Shown: positions 34,369 to 45,600 of the stretch, piece after piece | Numbering within the stretch: position 1 is the first letter of the stretch | Layout: every line of letters begins with the position of its first letter | Translations under genes and position numbers: made by a program | From: Gammaproteobacteria bacterium | Lineage (GTDB): Bacteria; Pseudomonadota; Gammaproteobacteria; SZUA-229 | Direction: 5' to 3' | DNA length: 54,007 nt | NCBI GenBank assembly: GCA_022340645.1 | Contig: JAJDNP010000169.1 | Span: 1-54,007 of the forward strand | The notes under the pieces: model-generated | The model's input: the letters and a program-made list of their open reading frames with translations, nothing else | The model's database searches: none | What the model was told of the DNA's origin: nothing

Positions 34369-34868
34369 AACAAAATCGTCGTATGAAGCGCATGGCGCGC
34401 GGTCAGAAAAAAGGCGCCACTGCAGCATTAAGCCTGGTATCACTGATGGACGTGTTTACCATTCTGGTATTTTTCCTGCTGGTGAACTCATCATCCAGCG
34501 ATGTGCTGGAGCCTCCCAAGAATATTAAATTGCCTGATTCTACTGTGGAAGCCAAGCCACGCGAAACAGTGATTGTAATGATTACTCCCGAGCAGATTTT
34601 AGTTCAGGGTACACCGGTGGCTGCTACAGAGGACGTGATTAACAGCAAGGCGTCTATTATTGTAGAAGTGAAGGAAAGGCTGTTATTACAGAAGCAAAAG
34701 GTTATTGGCATCAGCAAAAAAGTAGCGGCGGAAGGCCGGGAAGTGACTGTGCTTGCGCATCGTACCGTACCCTTTCATTTAATGAAAAAAGTGATGGCGA
34801 GCTGCACCAGTGCTGGTTATGGAAAAATTTCCCTCGCGGTTATTCAGAAAGCGAAAGATAAAGGCTGA
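34365..34868 (+). CDS. exbD: ExbD/TolR-like protein with the ion-carrying Asp
   Basis: A 167-residue ExbD-type protein with ATG overlapping the stop of the previous gene (ATGA). A basic N terminus (MKQNRRMKRMARGQKKG) precedes the helix LVSLMDVFTILVFFLLV (residues 24-40), with Asp29 in the position that carries protons in ExbD and TolR. The periplasmic domain follows. In contrast to its neighbour it keeps the catalytic Asp, so it should be the active plug subunit. The symbol is generic. Confidence 0.88.
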   Translation: MKQNRRMKRMARGQKKGATAALSLVSLMDVFTILVFFLLVNSSSSDVLEPPKNIKLPDSTVEAKPRETVIVMITPEQILVQGTPVAATEDVINSKASIIVEVKERLLLQKQKVIGISKKVAAEGREVTVLAHRTVPFHLMKKVMASCTSAGYGKISLAVIQKAKDKG

Positions 34869-34877
34869 TACGTTCCC

Positions 34878-36236
34878 GTGGCTTATGATATTTCAAAAGA
34901 GCAGAAAAAAGTCAATCGCCAGATTGATGAGGCCTACGCTCGCCTTGAAGAACTGAGAAACCAGGACGACGGTATTTCCGAAGAACTGGAGCAGCTGAAC
35001 AGTCAGCGTTCGCGTTACCTTATCCTCAGCGAGGTTAATGATCAGCTGGCGAGGCTGGAAAAACTTGGCGGTGCTGATTTATTCTGGGGCGATAATTATG
35101 ATCGTGGGTCAGTGCAAAAGCAGCAAGCGCGAGTTCATGACCTGATCATAAATTATGATTCCCGGGTAGCTGAATTGCAGAGCAGGAAACAGCAACGTGA
35201 TGATGCAATCTTAGACCTTGAAGTAACAATTAATAATTTAAATGAAGATAGCATCGCCTTGCAGGAGCTTGAGGAAGAGCTTGCTGAAGATTTTGTTATT
35301 GAACGCGAAATGGCGGAAGCGTCATTCCGCCCGATGGTCATGCCATGGAACAGCGATGGCGCTGACCAGAAACGATTCAGAAAAATATTACTGATCGTTT
35401 TATTTTTCGCCTTCCTGCTTGGCGCCCTGATACCATTGTGGAATATACCTGTTCCAGACCGCATAGAAGTTGTCGAGATCCCGGAACGCCTGGCTAAACT
35501 GGTTGTGGCTAAACAAACACCGCCACCGCCACCGCCAAAGCAGGAAAAAATTGAAGAGCAGGAGCCGGAAAAACAGCAGGCCAAAAAAGAGGAGACGAAA
35601 CCTGCTCCTGAAAAAGCCAAAAAAGCACGTAAAAAAGCTGAACGCGCAGGCTTGATGGCATTCAAAGATGATTTTGCTGATTTAATCGACAATACCCCGG
35701 TTGCTAAACTGGGTGCAAAGGCAAAAATTAGCGGTGAAGGATCTAAAGCCAGGAAAACAACACGTTCACTGGTTACTTCGAGTGCAGGCAGTGGTAGTAG
35801 CGGTATTAATACTGCATCGCTAAGCCGTAATGCTGGCGGCGCCGGCGACGGTATTGGCGGTGTTGAATTCTCACGTGTAGAAAGTTCGATCGGAACCGAT
35901 TTTGCTGGTGAGGAGAGACCGCTAAGTTCGGGCCCAGGGGCATCGCGTACGGATGAAGAAATACAGATTGTATTTGACCGTTACAAGGCCGCTCTTTACC
36001 GGATTTATAATCGCGAACTGCGTAAGAATCCAACCTTGCAGGGTAAAATGGTACTGCGTATAACGATTAAACCGGATGGTAGCGTATCTAAAAGTATCGT
36101 TGATTCAAGTGATATGAATTCACCGGATCTTGAGAGGAATATTGCTGCCAGGGTGATGAGGTTTAATTTTGGTGCTAAAGAAGGTGTGCCTGTCATTACC
36201 ATTCTTTATCCGATCGATTTCTTGCCTGCAACTTAA
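34878..36236 (+). CDS. AgmX/TonB-like transducer with cytoplasmic coiled coil
   Basis: A 452-residue protein with GTG start (34878), 9 bp after the exbD stop. Residues 1-145 are a charged coiled coil on the cytoplasmic side. The membrane helix is about 168-188 (FRKILLIVLFFAFLLGALIP). A proline run (PPPPPP, 215-220) and a Lys/Glu/Pro-rich spacer follow, then a Gly/Ser linker. The C-terminal domain (about 355-452) is of the AgmX/PglI type, related to TonB: VLRITIKPDGSVSKSIVDSS, then VMRFNFGAKEGVPVITILYP. TonB proteins normally have only a short N terminus, so the coiled coil is unusual. It probably carries motion from the ExbB/ExbD motor to outer-membrane targets. Confidence 0.85.
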   Translation: MAYDISKEQKKVNRQIDEAYARLEELRNQDDGISEELEQLNSQRSRYLILSEVNDQLARLEKLGGADLFWGDNYDRGSVQKQQARVHDLIINYDSRVAELQSRKQQRDDAILDLEVTINNLNEDSIALQELEEELAEDFVIEREMAEASFRPMVMPWNSDGADQKRFRKILLIVLFFAFLLGALIPLWNIPVPDRIEVVEIPERLAKLVVAKQTPPPPPPKQEKIEEQEPEKQQAKKEETKPAPEKAKKARKKAERAGLMAFKDDFADLIDNTPVAKLGAKAKISGEGSKARKTTRSLVTSSAGSGSSGINTASLSRNAGGAGDGIGGVEFSRVESSIGTDFAGEERPLSSGPGASRTDEEIQIVFDRYKAALYRIYNRELRKNPTLQGKMVLRITIKPDGSVSKSIVDSSDMNSPDLERNIAARVMRFNFGAKEGVPVITILYPIDFLPAT

Positions 36237-36686
36237 TCTTAAGGGCGTAACTTAAATACATATTGGTTTCTCGCAAAGCTGCAACGTGCGTACAGGAATA
36301 ATGTAATTATTTGAAATCGTGAAGTATAGCTAAGTCACTGCGTCATAAATATGAAATTTAGTATTAACCGAAGCAGGAATATATCGGCAGCAGCCAGCAA
36401 TGAAATGCCCCACTTTATTATTCCTGGACCTTCCATCATGGTTCAGCACCTGTATCCATACGGGACTGAAAACAAGTGTAAGAGTACCGTCAAAAAATTT
36501 AACAATTTAGTGTCAGTAAATAGACAATTTCGATGCTAAACACATCTTAAATACTATACTTCAAGACATGTTTTTGTGTGAATGACCGTAAGCAAGTTAT
36601 TCCCGACCTGGTGGCTGGCTTCACACAGACAGCTCAAATGATACCAAACGCAAATTAATTGTAATTCCAATTGCATATGTTGGTGT
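36237..36686. other. Intergenic region between the motor operon and the giant secreted protein
   Basis: About 450 bp with no supported gene. A short inverted repeat, TTAAG...CTTAA, follows directly after the AgmX-like stop and is a weak terminator candidate. The 3' end is AT-rich and should hold the promoter of the giant gene. I cannot pick a confident -35/-10 pair. A 62-codon frame (36351-36539) has no protein-like features. Confidence 0.4.
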
Positions 36687-39600
36687 TTGCTGTTGTTTGA
36701 GCATAATAAATTAATTGCCTGTTTGCGCCTGCTCGCAAAAGTTATATTTGCGGGCAGTGTTTTTCTATGGCCGGCAGTTAATGCTCTTGCGGATCTGCAG
36801 ATTACCAAAACGGTCGACCCGATTTCGCCCTCTCCGGCTGCTGAAAACGATGTTGTTCGGTATAACCTTAGTGTTACCAATACCGGGCCGGGTAATTTAT
36901 CTAATGTCATTATTGATGATGTTCCTGATAACCTGAACAACCTGAATTATACCGTTACCAGCCCCGGTCCGCCGCCTGGTAGTGCCGGACCGGGGGCTAA
37001 TCAATACAGGTTTTTCAACCTGCCTGCCGGGGAAACGGTAACGCTTGATCTTGATGCCACGGTCAATGCTGTTGATGCCTGCCCGCTAATCAATAATACC
37101 GCCAGTGTGAGTGAAGGCTCAGGTACATTTAACGATAGTGCAACTGCTGCCAGCATTGAATATGATTTTGAACTGACCAGCGGCCCTGGCTCCAATGTTA
37201 TTACACATGTTGCTGGTACCAGCTATTGTGAGTTCTGTGATACCGGTGAGATACATATCCGCATCACAAATCCGACGACAGCCGCTTTCCAGAATATCAC
37301 GCTGGCAGAGGATTTACAGTCTCTGGGCCTGACTTATATTTCAGGATCCACCACCTCCACCATCGGTGGCGCAGCTGACCCTTCTATTTCAGGGACACAA
37401 TTAACCTGGACATCGGCACAGATACCTGCACTCGCCAGCCTCGCTGCCGGGAACACGCTGGAAATATCGTTTCGTGTCAGTACCTATACCGAGGCCATGA
37501 TACTGGCTGACCCCAACAGAAATATTATCGCCAGTATGAGCTTTGATATGGCCTGTCTCGCCGGTTCGCAATTGCTGGATACCGGCCAGTTTGAATTACC
37601 GATTCGCCAGCCTGTACCTCAGTTATTAAAACAGGCACGAAACTACGATGCTGCACAGAATACCTGGGCAAACACCGTTTATGGTAACCAGAACGATGAT
37701 GTCATCTGGCGGGTGAGAGTTCGCAACCAGGGCGCGGCGGACATGGAAGCCCTGCTGATGAACGATGCCATAACCGGCAACTTCGATATTAACTATATCT
37801 GCCCGACGCTGGCTGATGCAAATGCGATTGGTGCAAACAATGGTGTCCTGCCGGGCGCTTCACCATGTGTCGCCATGGCCACACCGTTCGATGTCGATGA
37901 CCCGTTTGGCAATATTGCGGACCCGAATGATATCGCCGCGACCAGTGACGGTTTTATTTATTATGTCGGCCGCATACTTACCGACCACACCAACCATGTC
38001 AATACCGCTGATATATCCTGGGGTTGTGAGGTTACTTCGCCGGGAGGTGGTTTGATCACTGTGCCTGCTTCAACCGGTGGCTCAACGCCGGCCGTCAACC
38101 TCGATGATACGGCTAATTTAAGCACAACCGTAGTGCCGGCAAGTTTACAGATAACGCAAACGGTCACCGGCAGTAATCCCGGCCAGCCTCTGGGCACAAA
38201 AGGCCTGATGACGATTACCCTGAACAACCAGACGGGCGGTTCAATTCAAAATATTGAAGTGAGTGCGACACTGCCGGCAGGTTACGTCATGGATAACAGC
38301 TACGGCGTGGTTAATGGCGTAGGGAGTGGTCAGCCGACTTTTGCCCGCACACCTGCTTTTCAAAATTATCCTGGTTTTATCGATACCTTTACACGTGATG
38401 ATGCAGAACTGGGTACGCCAGACCCGCTGGATGATCTGACGCCTCACTTTACCCTGACCAGTACTACAACCGGCGCGGATCCGCTGGAACAGGTGAATAT
38501 GTTACGCCATGACGATGAGGTTTCCTTCACCTTTGGCATTATCATGGTTGAACCCGGTCGATTTGACAAGGAAGCGGACTCGGATGTTAACGAAGAAAAT
38601 ACCGGTGATAACACCGACCCGACAAGCGCCCTTGCTTTATCGAATGATGTCACCGTTAGCTTCGATGCGGTTGATGATCCCTCCGGTGTACAGGGAGTTA
38701 CGCTTCCTCCTGTAACTTTTAATTACAATTCGAATCCGGAAGACCTTGATGTTGATATTTCCGACTCGTTATTTATTTTAACCAATGACGTTAATGTCCC
38801 GCTGGATCTAAACGTGATACTGACCAATAACGGCGGTCACGATGCTGATGATCATGTGACTTATGTTTCTTTTGGTCAGACAATGACAGTGCAGACACCT
38901 GCGTCTGGTTGTGTTGATGTTTCACCACCACCTCCATCGCATCCATACTGGTCTACGCCAGCGACAATTCCGGCAACGGCAGCTGTGTATGCCTGTGACC
39001 GTGGCGTGCTGGCTCCGGGTGCCAGTGAAACCTTTACCTTCTCGGTTATTAAAAATACCAGTGGCGCCGGCATCAGTGCCGATGATCTGACATTCCGCGC
39101 TGATGTCATTGGTGAAATTACCCATTTCGATGGCAGCCTGTTAACTGATCCCACGCCGGCAATATTGACCTGGACGACACCACAGCAGCAGCTGGCAAAT
39201 AACTACACGCTGGATACCATTCGCTCGCGGGTGCTGGGTTTCAATCTGACGAAAGTTCTGTCGGGTAACTGTGCCGAGGATAACCCGCCGCCGATTACTA
39301 ACACCAATGTCATTATCGGTGAAGACTGTCCCTGGCACATCGAGTCGGGTGGCTGGTTTGGCTTTTTAACTCCCGGCTATACCCTGATTGCCGTTGAAGA
39401 TGTCGTAGTAACCGATGATTTACCTAATGGCCAGGGTTTCATTCATTACGATAATGTAAAGCCGTTCAATTTTACTAATGATCCAGCGATAGTATTTGTC
39501 GGTGCAAATGGCGGTGCCGGTACTACGCCGCTGGATGAAACGGACATTGACTGGCAGTTCAATGCCGCGATTAATCCTATTACGACAAAAGACCAGTTTT

Positions 39601-42600
39601 TCCGGGTTGACCTGAAAACACGTATCCTGAATGACCCGGTTGATTCTTCCGCGGCACCTAATAGTCATAGCGCGATCAGTACCAATATCGGCCGAACCTC
39701 ATTTAATGCACATTTCCAGTCAGCCAACGTCGCCGGTGTGCCACAGCCACCACTGTTTATCCCGGTCAGTGACACACTCGGTATTCCCGGTTATCCGCTT
39801 GAGTCGGTACGCCGGGTGGATTTGACAGTAACCGAGCCCAATATAACTATCACCAAGCAGGTATGTAATGAAACTCGCAATGGATTCGGACCTGGCTGTA
39901 ATGGCGGCGTGTTTGCGGATCTGGTGAATGATGGTGATACCACGGATTCCTATATCTTCAAGATTACGCTGACTAACGAAGTCAGCGCCTCAGGTGTAGC
40001 ACGTGCACCGGCTTACAATATTATTTCCACCGACGTACTGGATGCTTCCGACCTGATGTTAGTCGTGCCGTTTGCCAGTGACGGTCTGGATAATGATGGC
40101 GACGGTCTGGTTGATGCTGCCGATATCAACGGCGAGGGCAGCATTAGCGAAAACGTTGCCAATGGCACTACCCCGGCGATTATTACATACGATAGCACGC
40201 ACAGCGCACCGCTGCTGCGTGTTGATCCGGGCGACAGTGTTACCTTCTACTACCGTGTCGATCCCGATGATGCCATTGCACCATTTCAGCTGCTGACTAA
40301 TACGGTGGACATGTCATACGACAGCCTGGACGGTGACTTTGGTAACCAGAGTGCGCCGCAACTGGATAATACGGCTGTCGCGCCTGACGATGCCGGCCGC
40401 GCCCGTATTTATACGACGGCTCCAGCATCGGCCGATGTCAGGATCATCCCGGTACTGACCGAACCCAAATCCATCGTTCAGTTGTCCAACACGCCTGTGG
40501 GTGGTCCGCCGCAGCCTGTGGTGCCCGGCGAGGAAATTGAATACAAGCTGGTGGCGTCCTTACCGGCAGCCAACCTGAGAGATTTCAAAATTCGAGATGA
40601 ACTGCCGCCGGGTATCCGTTGTATCGAAGGCCAGGTGGTAAATCTCAATGCCGCGCCATATACGGCAGCGGGATTCAGTCCCGGCGGCAGCTTTGCGCCA
40701 AGCACCTGTACCAGCACGGGCAGCAATGATGTTATCGAATGGCAGTTCGGTGATCAGGCGCTCACTGCGCTGCTGCCCGGTGACCGCTTTGATTTCGAAA
40801 TTACATTTATCGCACGAGTAGAAAATACTGCCTTCACCGGCGAAGGCACGGTCATCAGTAATGGTGATCCCAGCACCGTAACCACCACCAGTTATAAGAA
40901 TGAAAGCGGCACCCTCGTGGTCATTCCTCATGCCGCGGTGGATGTGGTTGTGCGTGAACCGCAAATCAGTTTAACCAAGTCGTTCGCGCCGGTAGTGAAC
41001 AGCGATGCGGGCGATGTTTTAACTGTGACGGTCACGGCGACGAATACAGGTTCGGCGTCGGCCTATAACCTGCGTGTACTCGATGACCTGCTTGGTTCGG
41101 ATTTAAGTTATGTTGTTGGCAGTGTCAGCGGTACCGATCCGCCGGATAATGTGGATTTATCTCTGGGCGCCAATCAACCGATATTCAGCTGGAATCCGGC
41201 TAATACGGATTATGAAATCGCACCGGCAGCGGTCCGCAGTTTTACTTTCAAGGTGCGTGTTGATAACACGGCGCAACCACTCGAATTGCTGGACAACACA
41301 CTCCAGGCAGCATGGAGTTCATTGCCGGGGCAGAGTACGGCACTGAATACCAGTGGTGTCATTGGCGCCGATGGCAGTGTGCTTGGCCTGAGAAATGGCG
41401 CCTTGCCTAACGCCGGCAATGCCGTCAATAACTATGAAACAACGGCGACTGCCTCCACCGTCGTACCGCCGTTAACCATGACCAAAACGGTGATTGCACC
41501 GGCAGTGGATAACACTATCGGCGCGCATAAGCATTTCCAGATAGAAATTCTGCTGCCGGAGGGAACCACGAATAACCTGGTTGTTAGCGATGACCTGAAC
41601 CAGGGCAGTCTCAGTTATGTGCTGGCGAACAATGCTGCCTTTGATATCAGTTACAGTTTCCAGGGAATTGCCAGCGTCAATGGCGGGGCGTTAACGGAAG
41701 GCTCGTTTACTTTTCCCGCGGATAACACCGCTGTCGCTGCGGCCTGGGATTTCGGCACGGTGGTTACCCTGTCAGAAGACGACCTCAGCACTTCGAACAT
41801 AACGCCTTCTATTCTTATCGATTATTACGCGCGCGCCGATAATGTTCTGCCGGAAGCAAACGAAGGCGACACCATGCAGAATACCGCGGCGGTGGATTAC
41901 ACCAATGGTGAAACCAGCTTGCCCGCGCCGCAACTGCAGGATAGTACAGCGCCGGTGACGGTGGTGGAACCGGATAATATCGCGGTCAGCAAAACCTATG
42001 TTGCCAACCTGACAAATCCCGGCGTGGCGCCTGATCTGAACGACGTACTTCAGTATCGAATTACCGTCACCAATAATGACAGTATTGAGGCATTTGATTT
42101 CAATATCCGGGATGAACTGCCAGCCGAGTTACAGCTGGACACCGCTTTTATCCCGACTGCTTTGATCAACGGGGTAGCGGTAACGGGCTTTAATGCAACA
42201 CCGGCTGCTTCACCCGCAGGACCTTTGGTGTGGGGACGCGGCAATGCGGATAACACGCTTGATATTCCTCCCGGGCAGTCTTTAGTACTGACCTACCAGG
42301 CGATTGTTAAGACGCTGTCGCCGCTGAGTACAGTTTTAAGTAACAGTGTGTACGTTGACTGGACATCACTTGACGGTGACAGTGTTTATGAAAGAACAGG
42401 TGCAGGCTGTCCAGCCATCACTGCACCGAATGATTACTGCGTGGGTCCGGTGACAGCCATGGTGGCGCTGGTCGAGCCGGAACTCACCCTGGAAAAACGT
42501 GGTCCTGCGGGTACGGTTTCTTACGGTGTCGGTATTCCCTATACCCTGGTGCTTGAAAATACCGGCAACGGTACGGCTTTCGGCGCCAGAGTCATTGATA

Positions 42601-45600
42601 AATTGCCTGATGCAGCTGACAATCCGCCGCTCACCGGTGGTACCTGTGATACTGCGCCGCAGAATTTTAACGTGCGTATTACCAGCGCTGCCGATGAATC
42701 AACGGTTCTCCGGGCATTGACGCAAGGCGTTGATTATACGGTAAGCCATACCGCGGCACCTACCTGCGAACTGGTTGTCGACACCGTCAGCACGCCGTCG
42801 GGCATTGTAGCCGGTGAGAAATTACTAATTACTTATGACGCCTACCTCGATAGCGGTAGCCAGGGCGGCGCCCTGTTAAGCAATATTGCCGGTGTCACAA
42901 CCTGGTACAGCCAGGACGTATCAGCTGGCACCACAGGTCTGCTGGCATTTACCCGGACCATTACCGATGGTACACCGGGCGTTGTCGACCATCAGGACAC
43001 AGCAACTGTCACCGCCGAAGCGCCGATCGTCGATGTACAGAAAACGGTGGTCAATATCACGACCGGTCAGGACCCTGGTAGCGATGCATCACCGGGCGAT
43101 ACCCTGCGTTATACCATTACCGTTAGCGTGCCGAATGCCAGCGCGCTGGACGCAGCGAATATTATTGTTAGCGACGCCGTACCGGCAAACGCCAGCTATG
43201 TTGCCGACAGTGTAACGCTGAACGGGCTGCCGCTTGGCCAGCCGGATGGCGGAGTGTCGCCACTGATCGCTGGTGTTGAGGTGAGTTCTTCTGATTTAAC
43301 ACCGCCATTACCATCCCCAGGCAACGGGATTATTTCGATAGGTGAATCTGCAACGCTGACATTCGATGTCATTCTGGACCCGGTGATCACCAGCGGTACC
43401 GTCATACAGAACCAGGCAACCGCCAGTTCACCGGCAACGGGTGACCTGCTAAGTGATGATCCTCTCGCCGCAGGAACGGAAGATCCAACCGAGACCGTGA
43501 TCACCTCAGCACCGGCATTCCAGGTGCAGAAAACATCACAGGATATAACGGGTGATCCAGCAGTGCTCGATGCCGGCGATTCGCTGCGTTACACCATTAC
43601 GGTCAAGAACATCGGCCAGGAAAATGCTGTTAACGTTCTGCTTACTGACCAGATACCGTCAAATACCGTGTACGAGGCCAACAGTACCACGCTCAATGGT
43701 GCGGCGGTTACTGATCCGTCTGCAGGCGTATCGGCAGTAGAAGTCGGACTGCTGATTAATGCGCCGGGTGAGCAGCAGGGCAATATGCCTGCGGATGCTG
43801 ATGCGGCAGCAAATAATGTTGCTACGATCACTTTTGAAGTCACCATTAATCCTTCCGTTGTTGATGGCGCATTAATTTCCAATCAGGGTTTTGTAACCGG
43901 TGATGGGGCGGGCAGCGGAACATTCCCGCAGCAGCCAACGGACGATCCCGGCACACCACTGCCCGACGATCCAACTATTGATGTGGTTGGTAACGTGCCG
44001 GTGGTGGATGTGCTGAAAACCGTTGCCATTCAGCTTGATATCAACGGCAACGGCATTGTCGATCCGGGCGATACATTACGCTACACCATTACCGCGACAA
44101 ATATAGGCGCGATTCCGGCCACTGGCGTTCGACTGGTTGATAATGTACCGCTGGATACAACGTATGTTGCTAACAGTACCACCCTGAATGGAAATGCTGT
44201 TGCCGATGCCGGCGGCAACGTATCGCCATTAATCAGCGGCATCGATATAAGCTCCAGCGACCTGACACCTCCCTTGCCAGGTGCAGGCAATGGCGTGCTG
44301 TCGGCCGGTAGCAGCGCCCTTGTTATCTTTGATGTGGTGGTGAATGCAGCTACGCCTGCAGGTACCGTAATCAGTAACCAGGGTTCTGTCAGCAGCAACG
44401 AGGTGCCGGTCGAGCCATCAGATGCGGATGGCATTGATGCTAACGGCGACCAGCCGACGACAATTGTAGTGGGTAATGTGCAGCGGCTTGCGATTACCAA
44501 GCAGGTATCCATCGTTGGCGGTGGTGTTGCCCAGGCAGGCGGACAACTTGAATACCTGCTGCGTGTGACCAATATCGGCAGTGTTGCCGCCAGCAATGTT
44601 GTCATCACCGACAACCTGGATCAGCCGGTTGCCGGACAGATGACTTATGTTGCCGGCAGCAGCCTGTTGAATGGTTTGCCTGCGGGCGTTAGTTTTGCCG
44701 CTCCACTGCTAACGGCAGATTATTCGACTAGCTATGGTGATCTGGCTCCCGGTGATGTTATCGAGTTACGTTTCCGGGCACAGCTGAATAACACGCTGGC
44801 GCTGGGCACCACGATTACCAATATCGGTGAAGTTAACTGGGATACGCCGCCGTCAACTGCATCAGCGTCGGTTGATATCGATATCGGTGGTTCTCCAGGC
44901 TCGGTCAACATGAATGGCCAGGTCTGGCACGACACGGATTTCAATAATGTGCTGAGTGCTGGCGAAATTGTATTGCCGAACTGGCAGGTTGAGCTTTATC
45001 GCAATAACGTATTACTGGCAAACACGCAAACGGATGCCAATGGCGGCTTCCAGTTCAGCGGTCTGCCGCCAAACCTGCCTGTTGGCGATGCCTATGAGCT
45101 CAGGTACACCTCACCCGGTGCCGTCGCCAATGCCGCAACACTGGGGACCGCAAGTTCTGCATTCACCAACGGCCCGCAGCGGATATCCGATATCCTTGCC
45201 GCTTCTGGTGCCAGCTTGCAGAACCTGAATATGCCGAGACAGCCAAATGGTATCGTTTATGATTCGGTACTGAGGGTACCGGTAGCTGGCGCAACCCTGA
45301 CCATGTTTAACCAGACACGCAGTAACCAGCAACTGCCGGCAAGCTGTTTGGAAGATCCGAATCAGCAGAACCAGGTAACCTCTGCAGAAGGTTATTACAA
45401 GTTTGATCTTAACTTCAGCGACCCGTTACGCTGCGCTGAAGGTGATGAGTACGTTATTCAGGTGCAACCACCGGCAAGCGGTTATGTGGGCACTACATCG
45501 GCCATTATTCCGCCGGCAGTTCCTGTTAGCGGCGCAGCGCAGAACGTACCAGTCTGTCCTGGCAGTGCGGCGGACCAGGTGCCAGCCACTGCACTTCACT

